In this document: positions 1 through 9,611 of the stretch, one piece after another
Layout of the letters: the number at the start of each line of letters is the position of its first letter
Numbering within the stretch: the stretch's first letter is position 1
Source: Pilaira anomala
Taxonomy: Eukaryota > Mucoromycota > Mucoromycetes > Mucorales > Mucoraceae
Direction: 5' to 3'
Length of the DNA: 64,000 bases
Assembly: GCA_025716855.1 (NCBI GenBank)
Contig: JAIXMQ010000062.1
Location: 1 to 64,000 of the forward strand
Translations under genes and position numbers: made by a program
The notes under the pieces: model-generated
What the model saw: the letters and a program-made list of their open reading frames with translations, nothing else
Told to the model about the DNA's origin: nothing
Database searches by the model: none

Positions 1-512
1 GATAGAGATTCCAATACAACGATGTGTCAATTGCGTTTGTCTGGGAGCTTCTTCAAGAGAAAAGGCAAATGATCAGGTTCAGTCAAAGGCATTTGTAGTC
101 GCCGATGCATATGTAAGCACCCGATGGCATCATGGGATCTTTTTGCACATAAAGAGAATTCTGATCTAAATTCGCCCAAATTCTCTCTATCTTGGTTCTC
201 ATGTTGGCTTTTTTTTCGCACCAGAGACGTTGGCATCTTCATTTTCGCCATTTTTGCTGTCACTACTGAAGTAATCTCCATACTCAACCTCGTCGCTCAT
301 AATTCGATCTGGGTTGTTGGAAGTGTCATTAGCAGCATTGTTGTTGTTATTGTTGATACAATCGAGAACGTTTGTATCAGTAGTAGTTTTTTCATAGATT
401 GTGCGACTTGTTGAAACATGAACCGTACCTTACGAGCAAGATTAAAATTGCCACTGGAAAAAAGAAAAGAAAATTCTTTTATACTTAGTGAGAAGCACTC
501 GATATTTAACAA
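1..512 (-). pseudogene. Coding-like fragments, unknown protein, truncated by window edge
   Basis: The minus strand has two or three short open stretches with protein-like composition. One segment around 415-230 reads as an Asn-rich then acidic stretch (five Asn in a row, then SDEVEYGDYFSSD). It ends in a stop just after an A8 run at about 208-215. An overlapping frame stays open from 287 down to 27. A one-base slip at the A8 run would join the pieces, so this may be a frameshifted or spliced gene end. I do not recognise the protein, and the opposite-strand open frame at 124-414 looks like a shadow. No start codon or splice structure could be settled. Confidence 0.22.
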
Positions 513-519
513 AATAAAC

Positions 520-1354
520 GATAAATAATTAACACTTGATTCAAACAGTAGTAATTTATATAAATTAAGCTTTATTTTTATTAATTCAAGTATAAAACCA
601 ATAACTTTTACAGTTATAGCTTCTCTTAGTTCTTATCAAAGACATGATAATTAACAGAATCAACCACGAGAAGGTGGAAGCTAACATCTGATTCCAAAAA
701 ATAGTGAAGCGGGCAGCCCCAACTCCACGCTTAAAATTTCGCCGGGAAGCCCCAAACTACATTCTAAGCTTAAGATTAATAACCATCTGTTAAGAATCGG
801 GCTTGACAATGACTCAGGTCATAGCATCCTATACCTCCATCCATCTTTTTAAAGCCGCAAGCAACCAAAAAGCTTGTTCAGATATATTCGCTTACACGAC
901 TCCTCAAAGTCTCCTCCAACTCCAGAAAGTTATCAATAGACGGATGACTTTTATCCGGATTTATAAAAAGTATAACCAGGCACATCGTCACGTGAATAAG
1001 GTTTTTTATAACTTTTGCATGAAATGCACAACTTTTTTTTTCGCATGGCATACAGGCAGGTTTTTTTTTTCTCATACGCCTTTTTTTTTTTGGTTTCATT
1101 ATAAATCATCTTTTTTTATTTTGTTCTTCTTCTTTTTACATATATTCCTTCCTTACCGCTCCATTTTTAATCTCTTCTTTTGCCACACTCCTTATCTAGA
1201 GTAGAGATTGTTCCAAGAAAAAAAAGACAAGCATAAAACAACATATTGTTATCAATAGTAAGTCTAATAATTTTATCAAAAAATAATTCATTTTTTCCAA
1301 ATTACAAGCGAAAAAAGAACAAGTTACCTGGTTTTTTCTTAAAAAAAAACTGTA
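520..1354. other. Intergenic, no gene seen
   Basis: This is AT-rich sequence with several T8-T10 runs on the plus strand between 1028 and 1095. The open frames at 803-1204 (plus) and 878-1099 (minus) owe their length to the homopolymer runs (poly-Phe or poly-Lys translations) and I do not accept them. The sequence from about 1355 (cagtattttggtgg, preceded by ta) could be the start of the Tc1/mariner relic that follows. Confidence 0.5.
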
Positions 1355-1516
1355 CAGTATTTTGGTGGTTTAACGGCTAGTTGGATCAAATTTCGTCCGT
1401 AATTTTACTACCTCCTTTTTTACTACTCTTTTACCCAGCACCGTTTTCTGCCACCTCAATTTCCAAACATGCGCCTAAACTTTTTTATTTTTACAAAAAA
1501 TAAAACTGATTAAAAA

Positions 1517-2370
1517 ATGAACATTGACACACTTATGAGAGACTTGACTATCGAAGAGGAAGCTGATATAGAAACCGAAGAGGTCTATGTTAACTTATAT
1601 TAAAAGCACAGTAAACCCGCCGAAGAAGATGTCAGTACGGCAATGGGATGCGATGAGGAATTAGCCAAATAAATAGAAGAAAATCAAGTAGGGGATGAAG
1701 ATGAAGTAGAGGAGTACTTGAAAAACGTAAATACACATGTAAAAGAATCTTTTGAAGCCTATTTAAATCAACCAGAGCTGAAGCAAGAATGGGGCGGAAA
1801 AAAATTATACAGGAAGTATACTGATGAACAAATTGACCTGTTTACTGACTTAATTTCTGCAGGATCTGATTTCAAGTCAGCTTGTTTGAGTACTGGTATC
1901 GCTTTGTGGTCTAGATACAAGCATAGAAAAACATTTAGAGAAGATCCAAAAAATGGGCTTTTTCGTAGAAAAAAAAAAGAGGTAGAAAAGGACCTTTGTT
2001 CAAGCTACAATAACGTCATGCTGAATGGATTATCAAGTATATTGACGAAAATACAACAGCAGTACTTGAACAAATTAGATCCGATCTTTGTAAACAGTTT
2101 GAAAACGAAAAACTCACGATAAGTTGATCTGCACTTCATAGATTTATGCAAACCATTTGTGTTCTTTCTATGAAAAGATTTGGGAAAATACCGGCCAGAA
2201 ATCATATCGAAGTGATTGAACAAAGGAAAACAGACTTAGAAAAATGGATAGCAGATGAAAATATGAACTTTCAAAAAAATTTGGTCTTTATAGGTGAGGC
2301 TGGATTCAATATCAACATCACCCGTAATAGAGAGGATCGTCAAAAAGAGTCACATATGCTCGCAGTACTT
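1517..2370 (+). pseudogene. Tc1/mariner-type transposase relic, N-terminal half
   Basis: This is the first half of a DDE transposase of the Tc1/mariner superfamily. An acidic leader from the ATG at 1517 contains two in-frame TAA codons (near 1601 and 1671). The same frame then continues as 1718-2122 with a helix-turn-helix-like stretch (YTDEQIDLFTDLISAGSDF). A frameshift leads to 2146-2370. There the first catalytic block reads FIGEAGFNINITRNR, where the family has Asp in place of Gly (codon GGT at 2293-2295). The reading is broken at 2370 by the LTR element and resumes at 8015. The frameshift, stops and lost catalytic residue mean it is inactive. Confidence 0.75.
2366..2370. repeat. Target-site duplication (left) of the LTR retrotransposon
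   Basis: The five bases tactt directly precede the left LTR and recur at 8010-8014 directly after the right LTR. A 5-bp duplication is usual for Ty3-type integrases. Removing one copy plus the element rejoins the interrupted Tc1 transposase region. Confidence 0.9.
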
Positions 2371-2656
2371 TGTAATACTTGTAGTCTAGGGTTCAAAGAT
2401 ATATACTAACTCAGATAGGATACGTAAATATTATTGGATAATAATATTTATATAATAGTAAAAGATAGAATAAGATAATAAAATAGAATAATGTTTATTT
2501 CATGAAAAGACAGGGAGTATTTATAGTAAGTTAAGATATGAGAAAGAAAGATAAAAAGTAAGGTGATGTTAAGTTGTGGGATGATAATCCAACAGGATTA
2601 TCATTCGAGTGAGTTGGATGATTTAATTATCGAGATCGGAGTCTACGAATATCACA
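2371..2656 (-). repeat. Left LTR (3' LTR in element orientation)
   Basis: The 286-bp repeat begins tgtaatacttg and ends tacgaatatcaca on the plus strand, giving the TG..CA ends typical of LTRs. Reading it base by base against 7724-8009 I see no difference. The stop codon of the integrase frame (2652-2654) lies just inside this LTR. Confidence 0.95.
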
Positions 2657-4715
2657 TTATTCCCCCCTTAAGAAGAGTAGTTGACTTGACAGGTTTGATA
2701 GGTTTGATTACTTGCAACATCGAGTCTTCAACTTGATTCTTATAGTAGGGACGCATGTGTCGTACGTTTGCGGTCGTAACCCAGAGACGAGGATCATCTT
2801 GCTTGATAATCTTCCAAGACGTACCTTCACGATTGTTCTTGCCAACCACAACATATGGACCATTCCAGAGTACCTTTGGAAACGTCGTCTTCTCTAAGTT
2901 CTTCCTTAACACTAGATCACCGTCCTTGTAATCGTACTTGACTCGACGACCCTTATCATAGAACGTTTTCTGATATTCTTTTGCTGTAGTGATATTCTTG
3001 AGAACCTTCTTATGCAACAATGGAATATAGCGGTTTAGATAATTTACCCAAGTTTCAGTTTCATACGTCTTGTATTGTTCAATTATAAGACCTTCTTCAT
3101 TAGGCAATACCGGTTGTCTTCCATACATAACAAAGAACGGAGAAAACCCTGTAGTAGCATGTTTAGCGGTATTATATGCAAACGTAATAAACTGCAAATA
3201 CGTATCCCAAGCAGCAGGTTCAGTACATACAGCAGAAGCCAGAGATACCTTCAGTGTTCTATTCATTCTTTCTACTTGACCATCAGTTTGAGGGTGTTCT
3301 ACCGAAGTTAAAGATCTCTTGATACCTAATCGAACACACACTTGAGTCATGGCATCACTAATTAGAGACGAACCATTGTCGGTAATTAATCTTTCGGGAA
3401 CACCAAACTTCAATACCAATTCGTATAATAAGGCTTGTGCTATATGTGTAGTATCATAACTAGGAAGAGCCACCGTAATCGTCCATTTACTCAAATATTC
3501 AGCCATTACCAGTAAGTACCTGTTACCATTATTTGACAATGGAAGCATGGCAATATCCAGTGCCCAAATTTCACCTAATCGAGAGGGTATAATAGGCTTC
3601 ATAGGCGGTACCGTGGAATCGTTTCTTATTTTGAATCGTTGACATTCATCACAGCTTTGAATCCAATTCTTGGTATCTTTCAACATATTTGGCCACCACC
3701 CTAATAACCTAAGTTTAGCCATAGTCTTCTCTACACCAAAATGACCACCTGTAGGAGAGTTATGCATGCTTCTTAATAATGACTTGACCAATGACTGAGG
3801 AGTAACCGGTACACTCGATTTATCTTCGTACACATAATACAATATTTGATTAATCCATTTATACGGCATCTTGATCCCATCTTTCATAAGCGCTTTGATT
3901 ACAGAATCCTTAGTTTGTTCATTCTTCAAATGTAATATACCAGATAAAACTTGTTGACCAATACCATCCCCCCCTTGAGAATTTTCTTTAGTTGGATCTT
4001 GTACCTCTTGGGAATTAACTTGATCACGACGGCTTAACGCATCAGCATCTGCATTTAGAGAACCCTTTCTATGAATAATAGTGAAAGTATAGCCTTGAAT
4101 TTCTAAGATCCATCTTGCAATACGTCCTTTTGGTTCCTTCGTCGATAAAATACTCTTGAGCGCAGCATGATCGGTATAAATGGTTAAAGTAGCACCGTAC
4201 AAATAAGGGTAGAAATGCTTCAATGCATAAAAGACACACAAAGCTTCCTGTTCTGTAGTGCTATAATTCTTCTCAGCGGCAGTAAGAGTACGACTAGCGA
4301 AGGCAACAGGACGACCATCCTGTACAATAACAGCACCTAAACCATGAGTACTTGCATCGGTATGAACATCGTAAGGCTTAGCTGGATCCGGATACGCTAA
4401 CGTAGGTAAGTTCATCACCATTTTTTTTAATTCTTCGAACGCCACATCAGCTTCTTTAGTCCATTCAAATTCTTGATCCTTTCGCAACAATATATATAAC
4501 GGAGCCGCCACTTGAGATAAGTTATTTAGGAACCTATGATAGAAAGCACAGAACCCTAAAAAACGTTGTAACGCGGATACAGTTGTTGGAGCCTTCCAGT
4601 CCTTGATCACTTGAATCTTAGCAGGATTTGACCGGATACCTTGATCACTTACAATGAACCCTAAATAGGTAACCTCACGCTGAAAAAACTTGCTCTTCTT
4701 CACCGAAATCTTCAA
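2652..4715 (-). CDS. Ty3-type RNase H and integrase, 3' part of pol
   Basis: This 687-codon frame is the longest intact piece of pol. It opens with the end of the reverse transcriptase thumb, then RNase H (HTDASTHGLGAVIVQDG, TTEQEALCVFYAL, YTDHAALKSIL). An HHCC-type zinc-binding integrase N-domain follows (HNSPTGGHFGVEKT through CDECQ). The DDE core has WALDIAMLPLS, LITDNGSSLISD and HPQTDGQVERMNRTL, supplying the expected D, D and E, and a short C-terminal region follows (DGDLVLRKNL). The stop is inside the 3' LTR. It would normally be part of a longer polyprotein; the upstream RT is in other frames, so it is not translated as a normal fusion here. Confidence 0.9.
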   Translation of the reverse strand: MKISVKKSKFFQREVTYLGFIVSDQGIRSNPAKIQVIKDWKAPTTVSALQRFLGFCAFYHRFLNNLSQVAAPLYILLRKDQEFEWTKEADVAFEELKKMVMNLPTLAYPDPAKPYDVHTDASTHGLGAVIVQDGRPVAFASRTLTAAEKNYSTTEQEALCVFYALKHFYPYLYGATLTIYTDHAALKSILSTKEPKGRIARWILEIQGYTFTIIHRKGSLNADADALSRRDQVNSQEVQDPTKENSQGGDGIGQQVLSGILHLKNEQTKDSVIKALMKDGIKMPYKWINQILYYVYEDKSSVPVTPQSLVKSLLRSMHNSPTGGHFGVEKTMAKLRLLGWWPNMLKDTKNWIQSCDECQRFKIRNDSTVPPMKPIIPSRLGEIWALDIAMLPLSNNGNRYLLVMAEYLSKWTITVALPSYDTTHIAQALLYELVLKFGVPERLITDNGSSLISDAMTQVCVRLGIKRSLTSVEHPQTDGQVERMNRTLKVSLASAVCTEPAAWDTYLQFITFAYNTAKHATTGFSPFFVMYGRQPVLPNEEGLIIEQYKTYETETWVNYLNRYIPLLHKKVLKNITTAKEYQKTFYDKGRRVKYDYKDGDLVLRKNLEKTTFPKVLWNGPYVVVGKNNREGTSWKIIKQDDPRLWVTTANVRHMRPYYKNQVEDSMLQVIKPIKPVKSTTLLKGGIM
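2657..2669 (-). promoter_or_regulatory. Polypurine tract of the retrotransposon
   Basis: Read on the minus strand this is AAGGGGGGAATAA, ending exactly at the LTR. A purine tract here primes plus-strand DNA synthesis in LTR elements. Confidence 0.8.
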
Positions 4716-5765
4716 ATTATATCAGCTAATCTTGATACCAAAGCTCGCAAGTCATTCTTGTGTTCTTCGCTAGTTTTACTAAAAATAATAATATCATCGA
4801 GATATACCTTACAATTTTTCAACCCACTAGTTACCCAGCCATGAACCGAGAAAAAGCATTAGGTGCGTAACACAACCAAAAGGCAATACCCTAAATTGAT
4901 ATAATGCGCCATCAGCAATAAAAGCAGTTTTATGTGCATCTCTTGGATCCATTGGAATTTGCCAGTAACCCGCCTTCAGATCAATCGTACTCAAATACTT
5001 GCATCCACTCAATCTATCTAGCAATTCATTTAGGTTACCAATCGGAAACTTGTCTTTTCAGTAACAGCATTCAATCGCCTATAATCGATACAAAACCGCC
5101 ATTGTAATGGAGTACCATCTTTCAGAGCTTGAGCATGATCACCCTTTTTTATCAACACCACAGGGGAGCACCAAGCACTCGTACTAGGTTCAATAACCTT
5201 TTCTTCAACATTTCAGCAACTTCTACCTTGATCTGTTCACTTTCAACAAAAGGTCTTCTATAATCACGCACATACACAGGCAAAGCATCACCAGTTAAAA
5301 TTCTATGTTTATAGGGTGCGTTGGTTACGTTTGAACTTCATCCTCACTCGGAATTATACTTGGGAATTCCTTTAATAACTCATCTGTCCATTTTTCTTCT
5401 ATCGATGTACCTTCTTGTTGGACATTCTGCTTATCTTCTATTTTGAACAATTCTTTCGTTTTAGGTCTCAAAGCCCAATCTTCCTCAACCATCCAGTCCA
5501 TTCCTAGAATCACCTCGGTATTTTGGTGATCAACAACATACATAAAGGCTCTTGTTGCTACCCCATTCACTGAAAACTTCATGATCGCCTTATCCTCAGT
5601 AGGTTGAGTCGTACCACTGCCATATTGGATAAACTTCATAGGTGTCTTGAAAGTATGCAATTTTAATTTTTTTACAGTATCCCAGCAACTGAACTGACAG
5701 TAGCACCCGTATCGACTAAGCATTCTTGATCATTACCATCCTTTAACACCATTGTCTTCGAAAAC
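4716..5765 (-). pseudogene. Ty3-type protease and reverse transcriptase, frameshifted
   Basis: Protease: the active-site block LVDTGATVSS lies at about 5685-5720, followed after a frameshift by VILGMDWM (5325-5680 frame). Reverse transcriptase blocks in order are QWRFCIDYRRLNAV (about 5070-5110), YLSTIDLKAGYWQIPMDP and TAFIADGALYQFRVLPFG (4827-5024 frame), and, after another shift, KVYLDDIIIFSKT (about 4775-4812), the YxDD catalytic box. The blocks sit in at least four different frames. The residues of each motif are present, so the lesions are indels rather than general decay. Confidence 0.85.
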
Positions 5766-5839
5766 CGATATTTCTCACCACCTTCCCCTTCTTGAGTCAC
5801 TTGAGTATTTTGCCTGAATCCTCCTAAATGAGCAAAAAT

Positions 5840-7705
5840 ATTCACTTCTTCTTCAGCAGGGTTAACTAAACTTTGAGAATAATTGTTTTCTTGTTTTTGT
5901 TTATTGACACGACAAGCACCAGCTAAATGTCCTTTAGTACCACATTTATAACATCGTCTAGTTTCTTGTTGTGTTTTAGATCCACCTGATCCAGAATGAC
6001 GATATCTATTAGAATCACCACCATTATTACCACCATGGCCTCCAGAACCAGAACCAGAACCAGACCCAGACCAGAACCACCAGACTTATAACTACCTCTA
6101 TAAGTACCTTGACGTGAACCTTGACCTCGGGATCTTCCATTTCCTTGATAGTTTTGTTTTTCTACTACAGCAGCCGTACTGCCACTAGAGGAGTGTCATA
6201 ACTTACAGTAGGAAATACAGGAGCAGAACCACAGTACTCAAACGCTTCAAATCATCTTCCACCTCTGTAGTAACATTGATAGCTTCTACCAAAGTCTTAG
6301 GCCCCCGATAGATCATAGCACGAAGTAGTTCACTATTAATCCTTTCCTTAAAGTAATCTAACTGCAATTCAGGACGATAAATTTGGGCTCGATCAAATAA
6401 ATCTAAGATGATAGGACCAAACTCTTTCATCGACATCTTCCCTTGACGCAGCTTCTTTAAATCACTTAATGCAATTAAGGCCGGGTTTTCACCCCCACCA
6501 AATTGTAACAGGAATTGAGTCTTGACTGATTTCCATTCACGATTTTCAACATTCAAAAACCAATTCAGAGCCTGACCCGACAATACCACAGATAATTCGC
6601 TACCTTTTCATTCTCATCAAAATTAACGAAACCACATAAATGTTCATAGTGTTTCAACCATTGTTGAGCAGCGGCAGCCGTACCTTGTTCAAAACGAGGA
6701 AATTTAGTTCTCTTTCGACGTTCATGATAATCAACTTTTTTTTCTTCGGGTTTCACCACTTCATTTAACAGAGTAGTTGGTTGCTTCTTCCCCGTAACCA
6801 CCGTTTCCCTAACCCCCATACCAAGACTTAACTTTTGCACCAGCGCTTCCAGTTCCCTAATACGAGCCTCAGCTGCATTATTTATAGCTTTACCTTCCTT
6901 AGCAGCTTCCAATGCTTCCCGTCTTGGTGGATTATATGTACCTCTAAACATTAGATTGTAATCATAGGGTAGTCCTAAATCTTGACATACGTTTTCATTC
7001 GGCCATTGGTACTCTTGTACCAAATTCATTACCAATTCACCAGGTAACACATTTAAACCAGCGTATAATTCAGCTTGAATTCTTGCTCTAGTAATGGAAA
7101 TATCATCATCAAAACCTTTTACTCGATTTTTCATCTCCCAATCTTTTCAGCATATGCATTCAACACCATGGTAACATTGTGTCTTTCAGAAGGAGCATAA
7201 TATTGTAAAGACCTTTCGACAGCAGCATAAGAGTTTTCTGCACCAGAAATCTCATTTATCAATTCTTGTCGACCTCCATGAACATAATTATACAATCCTT
7301 CATATTGTGTCATTAAATTTTTGAAATCTGCAGCTGGCTTATCATCATCCACTGAATGAACCGACCCATCCAAACTCAAACTTACATGATGATCACCAGG
7401 AGTGTTGGCTACAAAATCAGCGAAACTTCCAGGAGCAGAGATTCTATCTGTACTTCTTGGCGCACCAGGTACAGCATTAGTATAATTTGTAATCGTATCC
7501 AGACTACTTCTTCGACCCAAATTTTTATCAGATCCTTCACGAGGACTAGGAACACCACCAGAGGGTCCCGCCGCATTTTTACCTTTTTTACGATTACCAC
7601 CCCCATTAGATATATCAATTACTGATGAACACGAGAAGAGTCATCTTCCCCACTACCACCACTCAAAGAAGGGCTATTAGCACCAGAACCGTCAATAATC
7701 GCCAT
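5840..7705 (-). pseudogene. Ty3-type gag with CCHC zinc knuckle, frameshifted
   Basis: The ATG at 7705 lies only about 15 bp after the primer-binding TGG. The reading then passes through frames 7705-7620, 7620-7131, 7134-6565 and 6589-6203. The 6203-6650 part resembles a retrotransposon Gag capsid region (GQALNWFLNVENREWKSV, FLLQFGG). A knuckle CYKCGTKGHLAGAC (CX2CX4HX4C) is at about 5908-5952. A Ser/Gly-rich linker lies between capsid and knuckle. At least four single-base shifts break the frame. Confidence 0.8.
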
Positions 7706-7707
7706 AA

Positions 7708-7722
7708 TAAGCTACTCCACCA
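7708..7722 (-). promoter_or_regulatory. Primer-binding site of the retrotransposon
   Basis: One base inside the right LTR the minus strand reads TGGTGGAGTAGC, beginning with TGG as expected for pairing with a tRNA 3' CCA end. I could not assign the tRNA species. Confidence 0.6.
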
Positions 7723-7723
7723 A

Positions 7724-8009
7724 TGTAATACTTGTAGTCTAGGGTTCAAAGATATATACTAACTCAGATAGGATACGTAAATATTATTGGATAATAATAT
7801 TTATATAATAGTAAAAGATAGAATAAGATAATAAAATAGAATAATGTTTATTTCATGAAAAGACAGGGAGTATTTATAGTAAGTTAAGATATGAGAAAGA
7901 AAGATAAAAAGTAAGGTGATGTTAAGTTGTGGGATGATAATCCAACAGGATTATCATTCGAGTGAGTTGGATGATTTAATTATCGAGATCGGAGTCTACG
8001 AATATCACA
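7724..8009 (-). repeat. Right LTR (5' LTR in element orientation)
   Basis: This is the 286-bp partner of the left LTR, same ends and same length, followed by the tactt duplication at 8010-8014. It should carry the promoter of the element on the minus strand; I did not recognise a specific TATA element with confidence. Confidence 0.95.
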
Positions 8010-8315
8010 TACTTCGATTACGATCCTGGGGACAATTTCAGTTGATGGTGTTATTGACATTTCATTAAGAAAACCTACATCTTCTGTTGGCAGTAAGAAA
8101 AGAAAAGTGGATGGAAAAAAGTGAAAATCAACGGTGGAGTAGGTATAAGATCTGAACATTTTCTTACTTACTGGAATAGTATGATGGATTGTTTAGATAG
8201 GAATGGACTTCAAGGTTATTACCTTGTTATGGGCAATGCTCCTATCCATAAGTGTAGACACGATAAAAATAGATATGAAAGGCTCATTAACGACGTTGAA
8301 GAAAGAAATCCTTGA
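8010..8315 (+). pseudogene. Tc1/mariner-type transposase relic, second part
   Basis: After the target duplication the interrupted transposase continues (ITILGTISVDGVIDISLRKP, then a one-base shift into the 8121-8315 frame). The second catalytic block reads YYLVMGNAPIHK, where the family has Asp in VMDNAPIH; the Gly codon is GGC at 8232-8234. The usual third block with LPPYSPFLNPIEE is absent, and the similarity stops near 8300, so this copy is also truncated at its C-terminus. Confidence 0.75.
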
Positions 8316-8673
8316 CCAAAATTTTTCAGACATTGCACAACTGTTCATTGATTCCATTATCGAGTTCAATAATGTTGAAATATATATAACAAGCGGTGAT
8401 ATCTTTCTCCATAATCACTTTAGTATCGACGACTGTGCTTATGGTCTAGACAGCCACGAAATCTACGAAAAACCATTAGCTAAAGCCAAAACGTTATCAT
8501 ATATGGGCGCAATAACATACTATGAACTTTCAATTTTTTGGGGCTTTGTTGAATTTCTGGTGACAGGTGGTTTCTCTGTCTTTAACGACGAACCCGCTCA
8601 ATTGTTTCTGGGTTCATCTTTGCGTGATTGGAAGTATGGGGAGCTTGTAACCTATAAAATCTACATTCTGTAA
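8296..8673 (+). CDS. Unrecognised coding-like segment
   Basis: An open frame with balanced amino-acid composition (includes IDSIIEFNNVEIYITSGD and GFVEFLVTGGFSVFNDEPAQ) starts in the overlap with the dead transposase. It has no start codon of its own that I trust. I do not recognise it. It may be part of cargo or of another old gene broken by insertions, together with the next segment. Confidence 0.3.
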   Translation: MKKEILDQNFSDIAQLFIDSIIEFNNVEIYITSGDIFLHNHFSIDDCAYGLDSHEIYEKPLAKAKTLSYMGAITYYELSIFWGFVEFLVTGGFSVFNDEPAQLFLGSSLRDWKYGELVTYKIYIL

Positions 8674-8747
8674 GACCCACCCAAAAAAGCATTCATAACA
8701 ACAGCACGCCTCTTGAATCAATATCACAAAAGGGACTCACATCGTTT

Positions 8748-9233
8748 GTGGGGTTTCCACATTTAAAGTCTTTTACTGCCGGTTGTACACTAATACCCCC
8801 ATTACATCTAATTGACCACAACAGCCAGAAAAATAAAAAGCAAGATATATATCATTTTGCCTCAAAGCTTCTGCTTTTAGTGACTAGCCCTGACCTGACA
8901 ACCAAGAATGAAATAGTTAGTTTATTCTTGTTCTTCGCTAGACTCAAATTCTTTTTAAAGTACTGTCAAGATATAAACGCTTTGAATTTCAATGACTTCC
9001 AACAACTATTACAAGCATCAAATAAGGTACCCGTCTATCTCAGTTTTCTTGTTGATGTTGCTGCCACTATTGAGAGGATTTTTAATACATATGAAACTTG
9101 TTACGTGTTTAATATGCTTGAAAATGCAAAGGATATCTCGCTTAAAATAGTTAAAAATGGGCTTAAAAACAAAATTATCAAACAAACAAAAAAAAAATCG
9201 AAGTGTACAAAAAATCTGTTTAAAATCATTTAA
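8748..9233 (+). CDS. Unrecognised coding-like segment with Lys-rich end
   Basis: A 161-codon frame, different from the preceding one, contains a hydrophobic helical region (SKLLLLVTSPDL, SLFLFFARLKFFLKYCQDIN) and a basic C-terminus. Its composition is better than that of a random AT-rich frame. Upstream sequence between 8674 and 8747 continues the same reading without a stop, so the true start is unclear. There is no recognised domain. It could be the second exon of the segment before it, but I found no convincing splice pair. Confidence 0.3.
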   Translation: MGFPHLKSFTAGCTLIPPLHLIDHNSQKNKKQDIYHFASKLLLLVTSPDLTTKNEIVSLFLFFARLKFFLKYCQDINALNFNDFQQLLQASNKVPVYLSFLVDVAATIERIFNTYETCYVFNMLENAKDISLKIVKNGLKNKIIKQTKKKSKCTKNLFKII

Positions 9234-9239
9234 TAAATT

Positions 9240-9610
9240 ATCGATCAGTATTTGTTACACTTAAATCTTGGGTTCCATAGTTCTGAAACATCACTATAAT
9301 ATGTCAGTTTCTATAAGGTTAAGGTACGGAATAAGAGAAAGAATAATAGACTTAACAACTTAAACTGTACTATCGACGTTACACTTTTTTGGATCATGTT
9401 CATACGTCATTCTACTAAACAGTAAATTTACAAAGATTTTTTTCATCCTTGCGATTCAAATGGCCAAATGTGACAATGAACTTCATAGCTATTAGTTTGT
9501 CTAAAAGTAAAATGATTTGTTTTGAAATGAAATAAAATTGACACTTTTTACTTTTTTTGGAAAAAGCCTTTCAATTTGGATTAAGTTTTTTTTTATCCCG
9601 ATCACTTTAT
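9240..9610. other. Intergenic, no gene seen
   Basis: AT-rich sequence with no credible frame. It lies between the unrecognised segments and a second Tc1 relic and probably contains decayed element ends. Confidence 0.4.
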
Positions 9611-9611
9611 T

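Larger units (their letters stand above)
2371..8009 (-). mobile_element. Ty3/gypsy-type LTR retrotransposon, 5639 bp, frameshifted
   Basis: This is a complete LTR-to-LTR element in minus orientation, with identical-looking 286-bp LTRs, a tactt target duplication, a primer-binding site next to the right LTR and a purine tract next to the left LTR. Internal order is gag (with CCHC knuckle), protease, reverse transcriptase, RNase H, integrase. The RNaseH-before-integrase order is the Ty3/gypsy (Metaviridae) arrangement. The coding region is interrupted by many single-base frameshifts (around 7620, 7133, 6590, 6195, 5690, 5040, 4830 and 4720, among others), so this copy cannot make a normal Gag-Pol. 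It sits inside an older Tc1/mariner relic. Confidence 0.95.

Noticed and set aside
803..1204. 133-codon plus-strand frame and its antisense frame
   Set aside because: Length depends on poly-Phe/poly-Lys from T-runs; no domain, no codon bias.
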